Notes under the pieces: model-generated | What the model was told of the DNA's origin: nothing | Seen by the model: only the letters and a program-made list of their open reading frames with translations | Database searches by the model: none | Position numbers and translations under genes: made by a program | In this document: piece by piece, positions 25,274 to 33,434 of the stretch | Numbering within the stretch: position 1 is the first letter of the stretch | Layout: every line of letters starts with the position of its first letter | From: Bin52 sp965213935 | GTDB taxonomy: Bacteria > Pseudomonadota > Alphaproteobacteria > Thalassobaculales > Thalassobaculaceae | Length of the DNA: 64,000 nucleotides | Direction of reading: 5' to 3' | Assembly: GCA_965213935.1 (NCBI GenBank) | Contig: CBDCAO010000011.1 | Coordinates: 767,190-831,189, forward strand

Positions 25274-26767
25274 ATGACCGCGGCGGTCGACGGGCTCCCG
25301 GCGAACGCCGCGCGCTCCCTGATGCTGCAGGGGACCGGTTCGGACGTCGGCAAGTCGCTGCTGGTTGCCGGACTGTGCCGCCTGGCGGTTCGGCGCGGGC
25401 TGAGGGTCAGGCCGTTCAAGCCGCAGAACATGTCGAACAATGCCGCGGTGACCATGGACGGTGGCGAGATCGGCCGCGCCCAGGCGCTGCAGGCACAGGC
25501 CGCCGGGTGCGATCCGGTCGTCGACATGAACCCGGTGCTGCTGAAGCCCGAGGCCGGGGGCGGCGCACAGCTGGTGCTGCAGGGCCGCATGGCGGGCCGG
25601 GCGATGGCACGCGACTACCATCGCCGCAAGACGGAACTGCTGGCCGCGGTCATGCAGAGCTTTGCCCGGCTTGCCTCCGGCAGTGACCTGGTGCTGGTGG
25701 AAGGAGCGGGCAGCCCGGCCGAGATCAACCTGCGGGCGGGCGACATCGCCAACATGGGATTTGCCCGTGCCGCCGGGGTCCCGGTGGTGCTGGTGGGCGA
25801 CATCGACCGCGGCGGCGTCATCGCGAGCCTGGTCGGCGCCGCAGCCGTGCTGGACCCCGATGACCGCGCCCTGGTGGCGGGCTTCATCATCAACCGGCTG
25901 CGCGGGGACGCGAGCCTGTTCGTGGACGGGGTGGGCGAAATCGTGAAGCGGACCGGCTGGCCGTGTCTCGGCGTCGTGCCCTGGTTTGCGGATGCGGCCC
26001 TGCTGCCGGCCGAGGACTCGCTCGGCCTGGCCTCGTCGCCTGCCAGCCATGACGGCGGTGTGCGCATCGCCGTCCTGGCGCTTCCGCGCATCGCCAATTT
26101 CGATGACCTCGACCCGCTGCGTTCCGAACCCGGAGTGTGCGTGACAGTGGTCAGGCCCGGCCAGGCGATCCCCGGCGATACCGCGCTGGTGCTGCTGGCG
26201 GGCAGCAAGTCGACCGTCGCCGACCTCCAGGCCCTGCGCGCGGAAGGCTGGGACATCGACATCCGAGCCCATGTGCGGCGCGGTGGCCATGTGTTCGGCC
26301 TGTGCGGCGGCTACCAGATGCTCGGACGCCGGATCTCGGATCCGTGCGGAGTCGAAGGGCCCGCCGGCGTGGTCGAGGGGCTCGGCCTGCTCGATGTCGA
26401 GACCGAACTCGGCGGTGACAAGACCGTGCGCCGGATCACCGGTGTCGACCGGGTGCACGGCGAGGCGGTCAGCGGCTACGAGATTCACCTCGGTCGGACC
26501 CGGGGTGAGGACTGCGCTCGCCCGGTGCTGCGCATTGACCCGGACCTTGATGACGGTGCGAGGTCCGCCGACGGCCGTATTGCCGGGTGCTACGTGCACG
26601 GGCTGTTTGCCGCCGACGCCTACCGCAGGGCGGTGCTGGCGGCCCTCGGGTGCGCCATGTCCGGTCGCGGCAGTTACGCCGCCGGGGTCGATGCGGTGCT
26701 CGACCGCCTCGCCGGACACCTCTCCGAACACTGCGACATCGACCGGCTGTTCGCCCTTGCACGGTGA
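25274..26767 (+). CDS. cobQ: Cobyric acid synthase
   Basis: 497 residues from ATG 25274. The N-terminal ATPase domain has QGTGSDVGKSLLVAGLCR and PFKPQNMSNNA, and the middle VGDIDRGGVIASL. The C-terminal type-1 glutamine amidotransferase domain has Cys344 in GLCGGYQMLG and His in SGYEIHLGRT. The enzyme amidates four carboxyls of adenosyl-cobyrinic diamide in B12 synthesis. It fits the B12-dependent ribonucleotide reductase (nrdJ) in the same window. Other cob genes are not nearby. Confidence 0.95.
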   Translation: MTAAVDGLPANAARSLMLQGTGSDVGKSLLVAGLCRLAVRRGLRVRPFKPQNMSNNAAVTMDGGEIGRAQALQAQAAGCDPVVDMNPVLLKPEAGGGAQLVLQGRMAGRAMARDYHRRKTELLAAVMQSFARLASGSDLVLVEGAGSPAEINLRAGDIANMGFARAAGVPVVLVGDIDRGGVIASLVGAAAVLDPDDRALVAGFIINRLRGDASLFVDGVGEIVKRTGWPCLGVVPWFADAALLPAEDSLGLASSPASHDGGVRIAVLALPRIANFDDLDPLRSEPGVCVTVVRPGQAIPGDTALVLLAGSKSTVADLQALRAEGWDIDIRAHVRRGGHVFGLCGGYQMLGRRISDPCGVEGPAGVVEGLGLLDVETELGGDKTVRRITGVDRVHGEAVSGYEIHLGRTRGEDCARPVLRIDPDLDDGARSADGRIAGCYVHGLFAADAYRRAVLAALGCAMSGRGSYAAGVDAVLDRLAGHLSEHCDIDRLFALAR

Positions 26768-26820
26768 AGTCGCGTCGGTATGGTGACGCGACGATTGACC
26801 TGAACCCTGGAGCCTGCGCG

Positions 26821-27348
26821 ATGCGTCGACTTCTCATCCTGCTCGGAGGACTGCTTCTCATCATGACCAGCGGAACCGGAATGGCGGCCGATCCCGAGAA
26901 CAGGATTTACCTGGACCTGAAGGATGGTCGCGTTGTCATTGACCTGCGCCCGGACGTCGCGCCGCGCCACGTCGCCCGCATCAAGGAACTGGCCCGCGAG
27001 GGGTTTTACGACGGGATCGTGTTCCACCGCGTCATCGAGGGGTTCATGGCCCAGACCGGAGACCCGACCGGGACCGGCCGCGGCGGATCGGGCACCAACC
27101 TGCCGGCGGAGTTCTCCAGGGTCCCGTTCGAGCGCGGCACGGTGGGAATGGCCCGCGCACAGAGCCCCGACAGTGCTGACAGCCAGTTCTTCATCTGTTT
27201 CGCCGATGCCCGGTTCCTGGACGGTCAGTACACCGTGTGGGGGTCGGTGGTCGAGGGCATGGAGTTTGTCGACATGATCGCCCGCGGCGAACCACCCCGC
27301 CAGCCAGACAGCATCGTGCGCATGCAGGTGGCGGCGGACGTCGAATGA
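26821..27348 (+). CDS. Periplasmic cyclophilin-type peptidyl-prolyl isomerase
   Basis: 175 residues. The signal peptide (RRLLILLGGLLLIMTSGTG, cut before ADPE) is followed by a complete small cyclophilin: RHVARIKELAREGFYDGIVFHRVI, FMAQTGDPTGTGRGG, MARAQSPDSADSQFFI, and GSVVEGMEFVD. The catalytic Arg of FHRV and the QFFI motif are present. It acts on periplasmic protein folding. It lies 53 bp after cobQ and may share its transcript. Confidence 0.92.
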   Translation: MRRLLILLGGLLLIMTSGTGMAADPENRIYLDLKDGRVVIDLRPDVAPRHVARIKELAREGFYDGIVFHRVIEGFMAQTGDPTGTGRGGSGTNLPAEFSRVPFERGTVGMARAQSPDSADSQFFICFADARFLDGQYTVWGSVVEGMEFVDMIARGEPPRQPDSIVRMQVAADVE

Positions 27349-27378
27349 CGGCGGGCCCTGCGACGGGAGGGAACGGAC

Positions 27379-28620
27379 ATGTCTGGCGAGTTCTACGACG
27401 ATCTTGAGATCCGCAGCGCTGACGAACGGGAACGGGACATGGCCGAGGCCCTCCCGCGCCAGATCGCCCACGCCCAGGCGAGCACCGCGGCATTGGCCCG
27501 CCTCCTCGGTGATGTGGACGCGTCATCGATCCGCTCGTCGGCCGACCTTGCCGGCCTGCCGGTGATCCGCAAGTCCGACCTGCTCGGCATGCAGGCCTCC
27601 GACCCGCCGTTCGGCGGGCTCGGCGCGCTTGAGCCCGGTGCGTTTTCCCGCATCTACATGTCGCCGGGACCGATCTACGAAGGCGAGGGGCCGGAGGCCG
27701 ATCCCTGGCGGTTTGCCCGCGCCGCCCATGCCGCGGGCATTCGCCGTGGCGACATCGTCCACAACACCTTCTCCTATCACCTGACACCGGCCGGCATGAT
27801 GGTGGACACGGCCTGCCGGGCGATCGGCTGTGCCGTGTTCCCCGGCGGGATCGGCAATACCGAGATCCAGGTGCAGGCCATCGGACACCTGCGCCCCAAT
27901 CGCTATGCCGGTACCCCGAGTTTCCTGCGGATCATCCTCGAGAAGGCTGTCGAACTGGGGGTTGATGCCTCGTCGCTCTCCTGCGGGCTGGTCGGCGGCG
28001 AAGCCCTGCCCCTCAGCCTCAGGTCCGAACTCGCCGACCTCGGCTGCTCCGTCCTGCAGTGCTACGGCACTGCCGACCTCGGGCTGGTTGCCTACGAGAC
28101 CCCGGCGGTGGAGGGCATGGTCATCGACGAGGGCGTCGTGGTCGAGATCGTCAGGCCCGGCACCGGCGACCCGGTCCCGCACGGCGAGGTGGGCGAGGTG
28201 GTGGTAACCACGCTCAACCCTTCCTATCCGCTGGTCCGGTTCGCGACCGGTGACATGTCGGCGATCATGGAGGGCACCAGCCCGTGCGGACGCACGAACC
28301 TCCGGATCAGGGGCTGGATGGGCCGGGCTGACCAGACCACGAAGATCCGAGGCATGTTTGTCCATCCGGGCCAGGTTGCCGAGATCGTGAAGCGTCATCC
28401 CGAGATTGCGCGGGCGCGCCTCGTGGTCAGCGGCGAATCGGGCCGCGACGTCATGACCCTGCATGCCGAGGTTGCGGATGGCGCAGGCGAGGCCCTTGCC
28501 GAGGCGGTGCGCCAGACGATCCAGTCCGTGACCAAGCTGCGCGGTGACGTGGCGTTCGGGTCCGCCGGCAGCCTTGCCAACGACGGCAGGGTGATCGAGG
28601 ACGCCCGCAGTTACGACTGA
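27379..28620 (+). CDS. PaaK-like AMP-forming CoA ligase
   Basis: 413 residues resembling phenylacetate-CoA ligases: DLAGLPVIRKSDL near the start, a GGEALPLSLR block, the LQCYGTADLGLVAYE adenine-site motif, VVVTTLNPSYPLVRFATGD and the hinge region GRADQTTKIRGMFVHPGQV. Instead of the usual SSGTTGxP phosphate loop it has RIYMSPGPIYEGEG (about residues 91-104), so it belongs to a divergent subgroup. It would activate an unknown aromatic or aliphatic acid. It converges with the MFS gene, overlapping 10 bp at the stops. Confidence 0.8.
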   Translation: MSGEFYDDLEIRSADERERDMAEALPRQIAHAQASTAALARLLGDVDASSIRSSADLAGLPVIRKSDLLGMQASDPPFGGLGALEPGAFSRIYMSPGPIYEGEGPEADPWRFARAAHAAGIRRGDIVHNTFSYHLTPAGMMVDTACRAIGCAVFPGGIGNTEIQVQAIGHLRPNRYAGTPSFLRIILEKAVELGVDASSLSCGLVGGEALPLSLRSELADLGCSVLQCYGTADLGLVAYETPAVEGMVIDEGVVVEIVRPGTGDPVPHGEVGEVVVTTLNPSYPLVRFATGDMSAIMEGTSPCGRTNLRIRGWMGRADQTTKIRGMFVHPGQVAEIVKRHPEIARARLVVSGESGRDVMTLHAEVADGAGEALAEAVRQTIQSVTKLRGDVAFGSAGSLANDGRVIEDARSYD

Positions 28621-29978
28621 GCGGACAGGAGCGCGAACCAGGCGAGCAGGGCCGCGGCAGCGAGCAGGACAGCTGCGAACGCCGCCGCGCGCGCCCGGCC
28701 CGCCCTCAGGAGAGCGGGCCGGGCGATCACGGCGAGCCATGATCCCTGACGGGGCGGCAGGACAAGAACGAGGGCGGCAAACAGCGCCGGAACCGCGGTG
28801 GCGGCGAACCCGGCGCCGTAGGAGCCGGTGAGCGCAAGCAGTCCACCGTAGAACGCCGGGTAGAGCATCATCGCGACCGACGTGAATGCGAGCACGCCAC
28901 CGGTCACGCCACCGACCATGCCGGTGGGTGCGAGCCGGGCGGTTTCCGCCAGCAGCAGACCGTGCCAGCTGAGCGAGGTGACGTTGTAGAGAATGGCCAC
29001 ACCGAGTATCAGCCAGGTTGCCCAGCCCGGCTGGTAGAGTCCGGTCAGAAGTGCTGCCGCCGTTGCGATGGCGCACAGTGCTGCCAGGATGCGCCGCGGG
29101 GAGACCAGCGCGGTTCCGAGCCAGCCCCACAGAATGCGGGCGCCGATCGCGGTCAGACTCGCAGTCGCGAACATGGTTCCGGCCTCGATCTCGCTTCGGT
29201 CGAGACCATCGATCAGGAACAGGATGAAGAAACCGGCCCAGACCGACTGCAGGCCACCGAGCGAGAAGGCGACCATCGACAGGTCGCGCAATTCCGGTGT
29301 CTGGACCACATGCCGCATGGTCCTCAGCACCCCGGCCAGGTCGATTCCGGTGTCCGGCTTGCGGTCGGAATCGAAGTGGGACCGCAGCGGTTCCAGCAAC
29401 GCCGCCATGGCGTAGACGATGAGGCCGACCACGAACGCGGTCGCGAAGGCATCGAGTTCGACATGAAGGTCGAGAAACGCGACGGAGATACCGAGCCCGA
29501 GCAGGGCCGGAATGAGCACACCGGCGATCAGGCTGCCCACCGGGACGCCGGTCTGCTTGATCGAGAACACCAGCGGCGCGAGCCGTGGCGGGCAGAACCG
29601 GGCGAGAATGTGGGAACTGGCGGGCGTCGAGACCGAGGCGGCGCCGAGCAGGATGGCGCCCAGCGGGTACAGCCACAGCGTGCCGGTCGCGGTGACGAAG
29701 AGGCTCGCTCCCATGCACACCAGGCACCACTGACTGATCCTGAGTGCGCCGACCTTCACGATCAGGGCGCCGCAGCCGAGTGCCGCGCAGATCGCGGCGA
29801 TGTTCTGCAGCGACAGGTAAACGCCGAGCCAGGCGCGCGAGATCCCGAACTCCTCGGCCAGCCTGTCGGCGAGAAAGGGCATCACCAGCTGGCAGACATA
29901 GGAGAACGCCTGCTGCAACAGCATCGAGACGGTGGCGAGCGTCAGTACCACCCGCCAGTCCAGCCGTTCCAGTTTCAT
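28611..29978 (-). CDS. MFS transporter
   Basis: 455 residues from ATG 29978 (MKLERLDWRVVLTLATVSM), with about twelve membrane segments. It has a substrate-family loop after TM2 (ALIVKVGALRISQW), SSHILARFCPPRLAPLVFSIKQTGVPVG in the middle of the first half and ILWGWLGTALVSPRR in the second. It resembles the oxalate/formate or sugar-acid type of MFS permease. The conserved cytoplasmic GxxxDRxGRR motif is weak. It probably imports a substrate of the adjacent acyl-CoA ligases or thiolase cluster, by position only. Confidence 0.8.
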   Translation of the reverse strand: MKLERLDWRVVLTLATVSMLLQQAFSYVCQLVMPFLADRLAEEFGISRAWLGVYLSLQNIAAICAALGCGALIVKVGALRISQWCLVCMGASLFVTATGTLWLYPLGAILLGAASVSTPASSHILARFCPPRLAPLVFSIKQTGVPVGSLIAGVLIPALLGLGISVAFLDLHVELDAFATAFVVGLIVYAMAALLEPLRSHFDSDRKPDTGIDLAGVLRTMRHVVQTPELRDLSMVAFSLGGLQSVWAGFFILFLIDGLDRSEIEAGTMFATASLTAIGARILWGWLGTALVSPRRILAALCAIATAAALLTGLYQPGWATWLILGVAILYNVTSLSWHGLLLAETARLAPTGMVGGVTGGVLAFTSVAMMLYPAFYGGLLALTGSYGAGFAATAVPALFAALVLVLPPRQGSWLAVIARPALLRAGRARAAAFAAVLLAAAALLAWFALLSAQS

Positions 29979-30162
29979 GCTCGGGCCCGGATAGGTGTGA
30001 ACCTGCGCCTGTCGGCGCGATCTATGGCCGCCGGGAGGACCGATGTCAAAACCGGGATTGACGGATCCTGACCGATACCCGGAGCGTGATGGAAGGCCGG
30101 ATTGCTTGACAGGGTCCGGACGGCGCGCGATGGATTGCGCGAAATCCTGACGGAGGCAGTGC

Positions 30163-31362
30163 ATGTCCGGCACCCGCCCGACCGGGGGAACGGCGCCGCG
30201 CACCGGGTACGACGGTGTCGCGGTTTGCGCGCCAGTGACGGTCCCCTACCGGCGCTACTCCATTCGGAGTGCCCACTGGTTCTGCGGCCAGGCCCTCGCC
30301 GGGCTCCTGGCGCGGGCCGGTATCGGCAAGGACGAGGTGGACGGGTTCTGCATCTCGAGTTTCACGCTCGAGCCCGACAGCGCCGTCGGGCTGATGCAGC
30401 ATCTCGGGGTTTCGCCGCGCTGGCTCGACCACGTGCCGATGGGCGGGGCGAGCGGGGCAGTGGCGCTGCGCCGCGCCGCGCGCGCGGTTCAGTCGGGCGA
30501 CGCGGAGATCGTCGCCTGCATCGGCGCCGATACCAACCATGTTGACAGCTTCAGGCGCACCATTGCGACCTTCAGCCAGTTCGCCAACGATGCGGTCTAT
30601 CCCTACGGCTCCGGAGGTCCCAATGCGAGCTTTGCCTTCCTGACCGATCACTACATGCACAGCCACGGTGCCGTGCGCGAGGACTTCGGCAGGCTGTGCA
30701 TCGCGCAGAGGCGGAACGCGGCCGCCCTGCCGCACGCGATGCTCAAGCGCCAGCTCACCATGGAGGCGTACCTGACGGCAAGGCTGATTGCCGACCCGCT
30801 GCGCCTGTTCGACTGCGTGATGCCATGCGCCGGAGCCGAGGCATTCCTGGTGATGAGCTCCGATCGGGCTCGCGCACTGGGCCTGCCGCATGCCGCGATC
30901 CTGTCGACCATGGAACGCCACAATGCCTTTCCGGATGATCCGATCCAGGTCCGCGGCGGCTGGGCGCGGGAAGTCGACTCGTTCTATGGTATGGCCGGTT
31001 TGGGCCCTGGGGACATGGACCTGGTGCAGGCCTACGACGACTATCCGGTGATCTGCTTCATGCAGCTCGAGGATCTCGGCTTTTGTGCCAGGGGAGAGGC
31101 GCCGGCACTGGTGCGTGAACGCGACCTGACCACGGCCGGGGATTTCCCGTTCAATACCTGCGGCGGCCAGCTCTCGGCTGGCCAGGCCGGCGCCGCCGGC
31201 GGGTTCCTGGGGCTGGTGGAAACCCTGCGCCAGCTGACCGACGAGGTGCTGGGCGCGGCGGTCGAGGGTGCGCGCCACGGACTGGTCTCGTGTTTCGGAA
31301 TGATCACATACGACCGCGGCCTGTGCAGTTCCGCCGCGATCCTGGGCCGGAGCGGGATGTGA
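30163..31362 (+). CDS. Thiolase-fold protein lacking thiolase catalytic residues (Ltp2/aldolase-like?)
   Basis: 399 residues of thiolase fold (SCP-x/lipid-transfer type). The nucleophilic Cys position reads GGASGAVAL (94-102) with no Cys, and the C-terminal His motif GHP is replaced by NTCGGQLSAGQAG (331-343). Thus it should not be an ordinary thiolase. It keeps Tyr291 in VQAYDDYPVICFMQLEDLGF, resembling steroid side-chain retro-aldolases (Ltp2), which use Tyr and need a Zn-ribbon/OB partner. The next gene supplies such a domain, overlapping its stop by GTGA. Retro-aldol activity is inference. Confidence 0.78.
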   Translation: MSGTRPTGGTAPRTGYDGVAVCAPVTVPYRRYSIRSAHWFCGQALAGLLARAGIGKDEVDGFCISSFTLEPDSAVGLMQHLGVSPRWLDHVPMGGASGAVALRRAARAVQSGDAEIVACIGADTNHVDSFRRTIATFSQFANDAVYPYGSGGPNASFAFLTDHYMHSHGAVREDFGRLCIAQRRNAAALPHAMLKRQLTMEAYLTARLIADPLRLFDCVMPCAGAEAFLVMSSDRARALGLPHAAILSTMERHNAFPDDPIQVRGGWAREVDSFYGMAGLGPGDMDLVQAYDDYPVICFMQLEDLGFCARGEAPALVRERDLTTAGDFPFNTCGGQLSAGQAGAAGGFLGLVETLRQLTDEVLGAAVEGARHGLVSCFGMITYDRGLCSSAAILGRSGM

Positions 31363-32594
31363 CCGGCCCGGCGGGACCGCCCCGGCGCAAGGATCCGACC
31401 CGGCGCACACGGCTTCCCGTCACGCCGCCGGGCAACCGGTCGCGCGAGGCGCACGGACTTGCCGCCATGGCTGCTGCCGGCCGGTTCGCTCTGCAGTGCT
31501 GCCGGCGCTGCGGACATGTACACTACCCGCCGCGCCAACTGTGCGAACGCTGCCTCGACGGCGAGCTGGAGTGGCGTGACGTGGCCGACGGAGGCCGGGT
31601 GCTCGCCGAGACGACGGTGCGCCACGCCAATGACCTGTACTTCCGGGAGCGGTTGCCGTGGAAGCTGGGACTGGTCGGCTCGGATGCGGGCCCGTCCATC
31701 GTGGCGCACCTGGCCGAGGGATGCGAGAGGGGCCGCAGGGTGAGACTTGCCCTGCACCTCGACCGTGCCGGAAACGCTGTGGTAGCGGCCAGCCCGGAGC
31801 GGGACGCGTCCCGTGATGACCCGCGGCTGCGCGAGATGGTGTTCGACCCCCGGGGACGCCGGGTCCTGGTGGTGGACGGCACCACCGGTCTGGGTCGCCA
31901 TCTTGTCGAGGCCTTCCTCGCATCCGGTGCCCGCGGGGTGTTCGTCGGGTTCTCGCGCCCGTGGAACCGGAGCCCGGATCTGGCGGCGTTGCGCGGCCGG
32001 GAGCGGGTATCGGTCTACCCGCTCGACGTGACCGACACCGACGCGGTCGAGAAGCTCGCCGCGCTCATCGGCGACAAGGTCGAGATCATGGTCAACAACA
32101 GCTCCCATGTGCGCATGGGTGGCGCGCTCGACCGGCTCGACTTCAACATCACCCGCCAGGAGATGGAGATCCACTACCACGGGCTGCTGAGGCTTGCCGG
32201 CTATTTCGGGCCGGTGATGCGCGCGCGCGGCGCCGACGGCCCGTACGGGGCGTCGGCGTGGGTCAACCTGTTCTCGGCCTGGTCGCTGGTCAATAACCCG
32301 GAACTGGGGACCTACAGTGCGTCGCAGGCTGCAGCGCTCTCGCTGTCGCACTGCATGCGGGCGGAACTGGCGGCGGGAGGCGTGCGGGTCGTGAACGTGT
32401 TCGCCGGTCCGCTTGATGACGAGTGGCACCAGCTGGTCCCGCCCCCGAAGCTTGATCCCGCGACTGTTGCAGCCCGGGTGGTGCGCGGGCTTGAGCGCGG
32501 GCTTGAGGACATTGCGGTGGGAGCTGTCGCCGAGGAGATCGCGCACCGGCTTGCCGAGAACCCGAAGGAAATCGAACGGTCGATCCGCCTGTAG
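31359..32594 (+). CDS. Zn-ribbon/OB-fold (DUF35) - SDR fusion protein
   Basis: 411 residues from GTG 31359, overlapping the thiolase-like stop. Residues 48-65 form a rubredoxin-like Zn ribbon (C48, C51, C62, C65), followed by an OB-fold to about 145, the partner module normally carried by ChsH2/DUF35 proteins. From about 160 an SDR domain begins, with DGTTGLG (174-180). Its active site is degenerate: Tyr320 is present but the YxxxK Lys is Gln324 (TYSASQAAA), and NNAG reads NNSS. A DUF35-SDR fusion next to a thiolase-fold protein suggests one acyl-CoA carbon-carbon cleaving complex. Dehydrogenase activity is doubtful. Confidence 0.75.
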   Translation: MTGPAGPPRRKDPTRRTRLPVTPPGNRSREAHGLAAMAAAGRFALQCCRRCGHVHYPPRQLCERCLDGELEWRDVADGGRVLAETTVRHANDLYFRERLPWKLGLVGSDAGPSIVAHLAEGCERGRRVRLALHLDRAGNAVVAASPERDASRDDPRLREMVFDPRGRRVLVVDGTTGLGRHLVEAFLASGARGVFVGFSRPWNRSPDLAALRGRERVSVYPLDVTDTDAVEKLAALIGDKVEIMVNNSSHVRMGGALDRLDFNITRQEMEIHYHGLLRLAGYFGPVMRARGADGPYGASAWVNLFSAWSLVNNPELGTYSASQAAALSLSHCMRAELAAGGVRVVNVFAGPLDDEWHQLVPPPKLDPATVAARVVRGLERGLEDIAVGAVAEEIAHRLAENPKEIERSIRL

Positions 32595-32624
32595 GCGGAG
32601 ACCGGTTGCGGGCAGGGAGACCCC

Positions 32625-33434
32625 ATGGACAGGTGCACCGGCGAGGCGGGGATTCTGACACGGCTGCTGGCAGGGCTCCTGTCGGGAGGAATCCGGATCG
32701 TGGATCTCACGGTGACGCTGGACCAGCGCACCCCGACCATCGTGCTGCCCCCGGAACTGGGCCAGACCTGGCCTTTCCGCATCGAGGAGATCTCGCGATA
32801 CGACCGGCGCGGACCGGCGACATACTGGAACAACTTCTCCTGCGGCGAGCACACCGGGACGCACTTCGACGCGCCCGTGCACTGGATCTCCGGGCGTGAC
32901 CTGCCCGATAACGCCACCGACACCATTCCGCCCATGAAGTTCTTTGCCGCGGCCGCGGTCATCGACTGTTCACGCGATGCGCGCGCGGACCCGGACTACC
33001 TGCTGACCGTGGAGCGGGTCGAGGCATGGGAGGAGATTCATGGTCCGGTCCCGTCCCGGTCCTGGCTGCTGATGCGCACCGACTGGTCGCTCAGGACCGA
33101 CCCGGAGGCGTTTCTCAACATGGGAGACGAGGGAGCCAACACGCCGGGACCGCATCCCGACCTCATTCCCTGGCTGATTTCCGAACGCGACGTGATCGGG
33201 TTCGGCTCCGAGGCAGTGGGAACCGACGCGGGCCAGGCGCCGCATTTTCCGATCCCGTTCCCCTGTCACCACCACATGCATGGCAACAACCGGTTCGGAC
33301 TTCCGGGCCTGTGCAACCTCGACCAGCTGCCACCCCAGGGTGCGCTGCTGGTCACTCCGCCACTGAAGATTCGCCAGGGATCGGGCAGTCCCCTGCGGGT
33401 GCTGGCCCTGGTCGAGGAGCAGGCCGATGACTGA
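32625..33434 (+). CDS. Cyclase-family (kynurenine formamidase-like) metal hydrolase
   Basis: 269 residues with the cyclase-family signature: IVDLTVTLDQRTP at the start, the Zn/Mn motif EHTGTHFDAPVHW (HxGTHxDxPxH) around residues 76-88, and HFPIPFPCHHHMHGNNRFG near the end. Family members hydrolyse N-formylkynurenine, isatin or related lactam/amide rings. The 3' end overlaps the following CoA ligase start (33427), so the hydrolase probably generates the acid activated by that ligase. Substrate unknown. Confidence 0.85.
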   Translation: MDRCTGEAGILTRLLAGLLSGGIRIVDLTVTLDQRTPTIVLPPELGQTWPFRIEEISRYDRRGPATYWNNFSCGEHTGTHFDAPVHWISGRDLPDNATDTIPPMKFFAAAAVIDCSRDARADPDYLLTVERVEAWEEIHGPVPSRSWLLMRTDWSLRTDPEAFLNMGDEGANTPGPHPDLIPWLISERDVIGFGSEAVGTDAGQAPHFPIPFPCHHHMHGNNRFGLPGLCNLDQLPPQGALLVTPPLKIRQGSGSPLRVLALVEEQADD

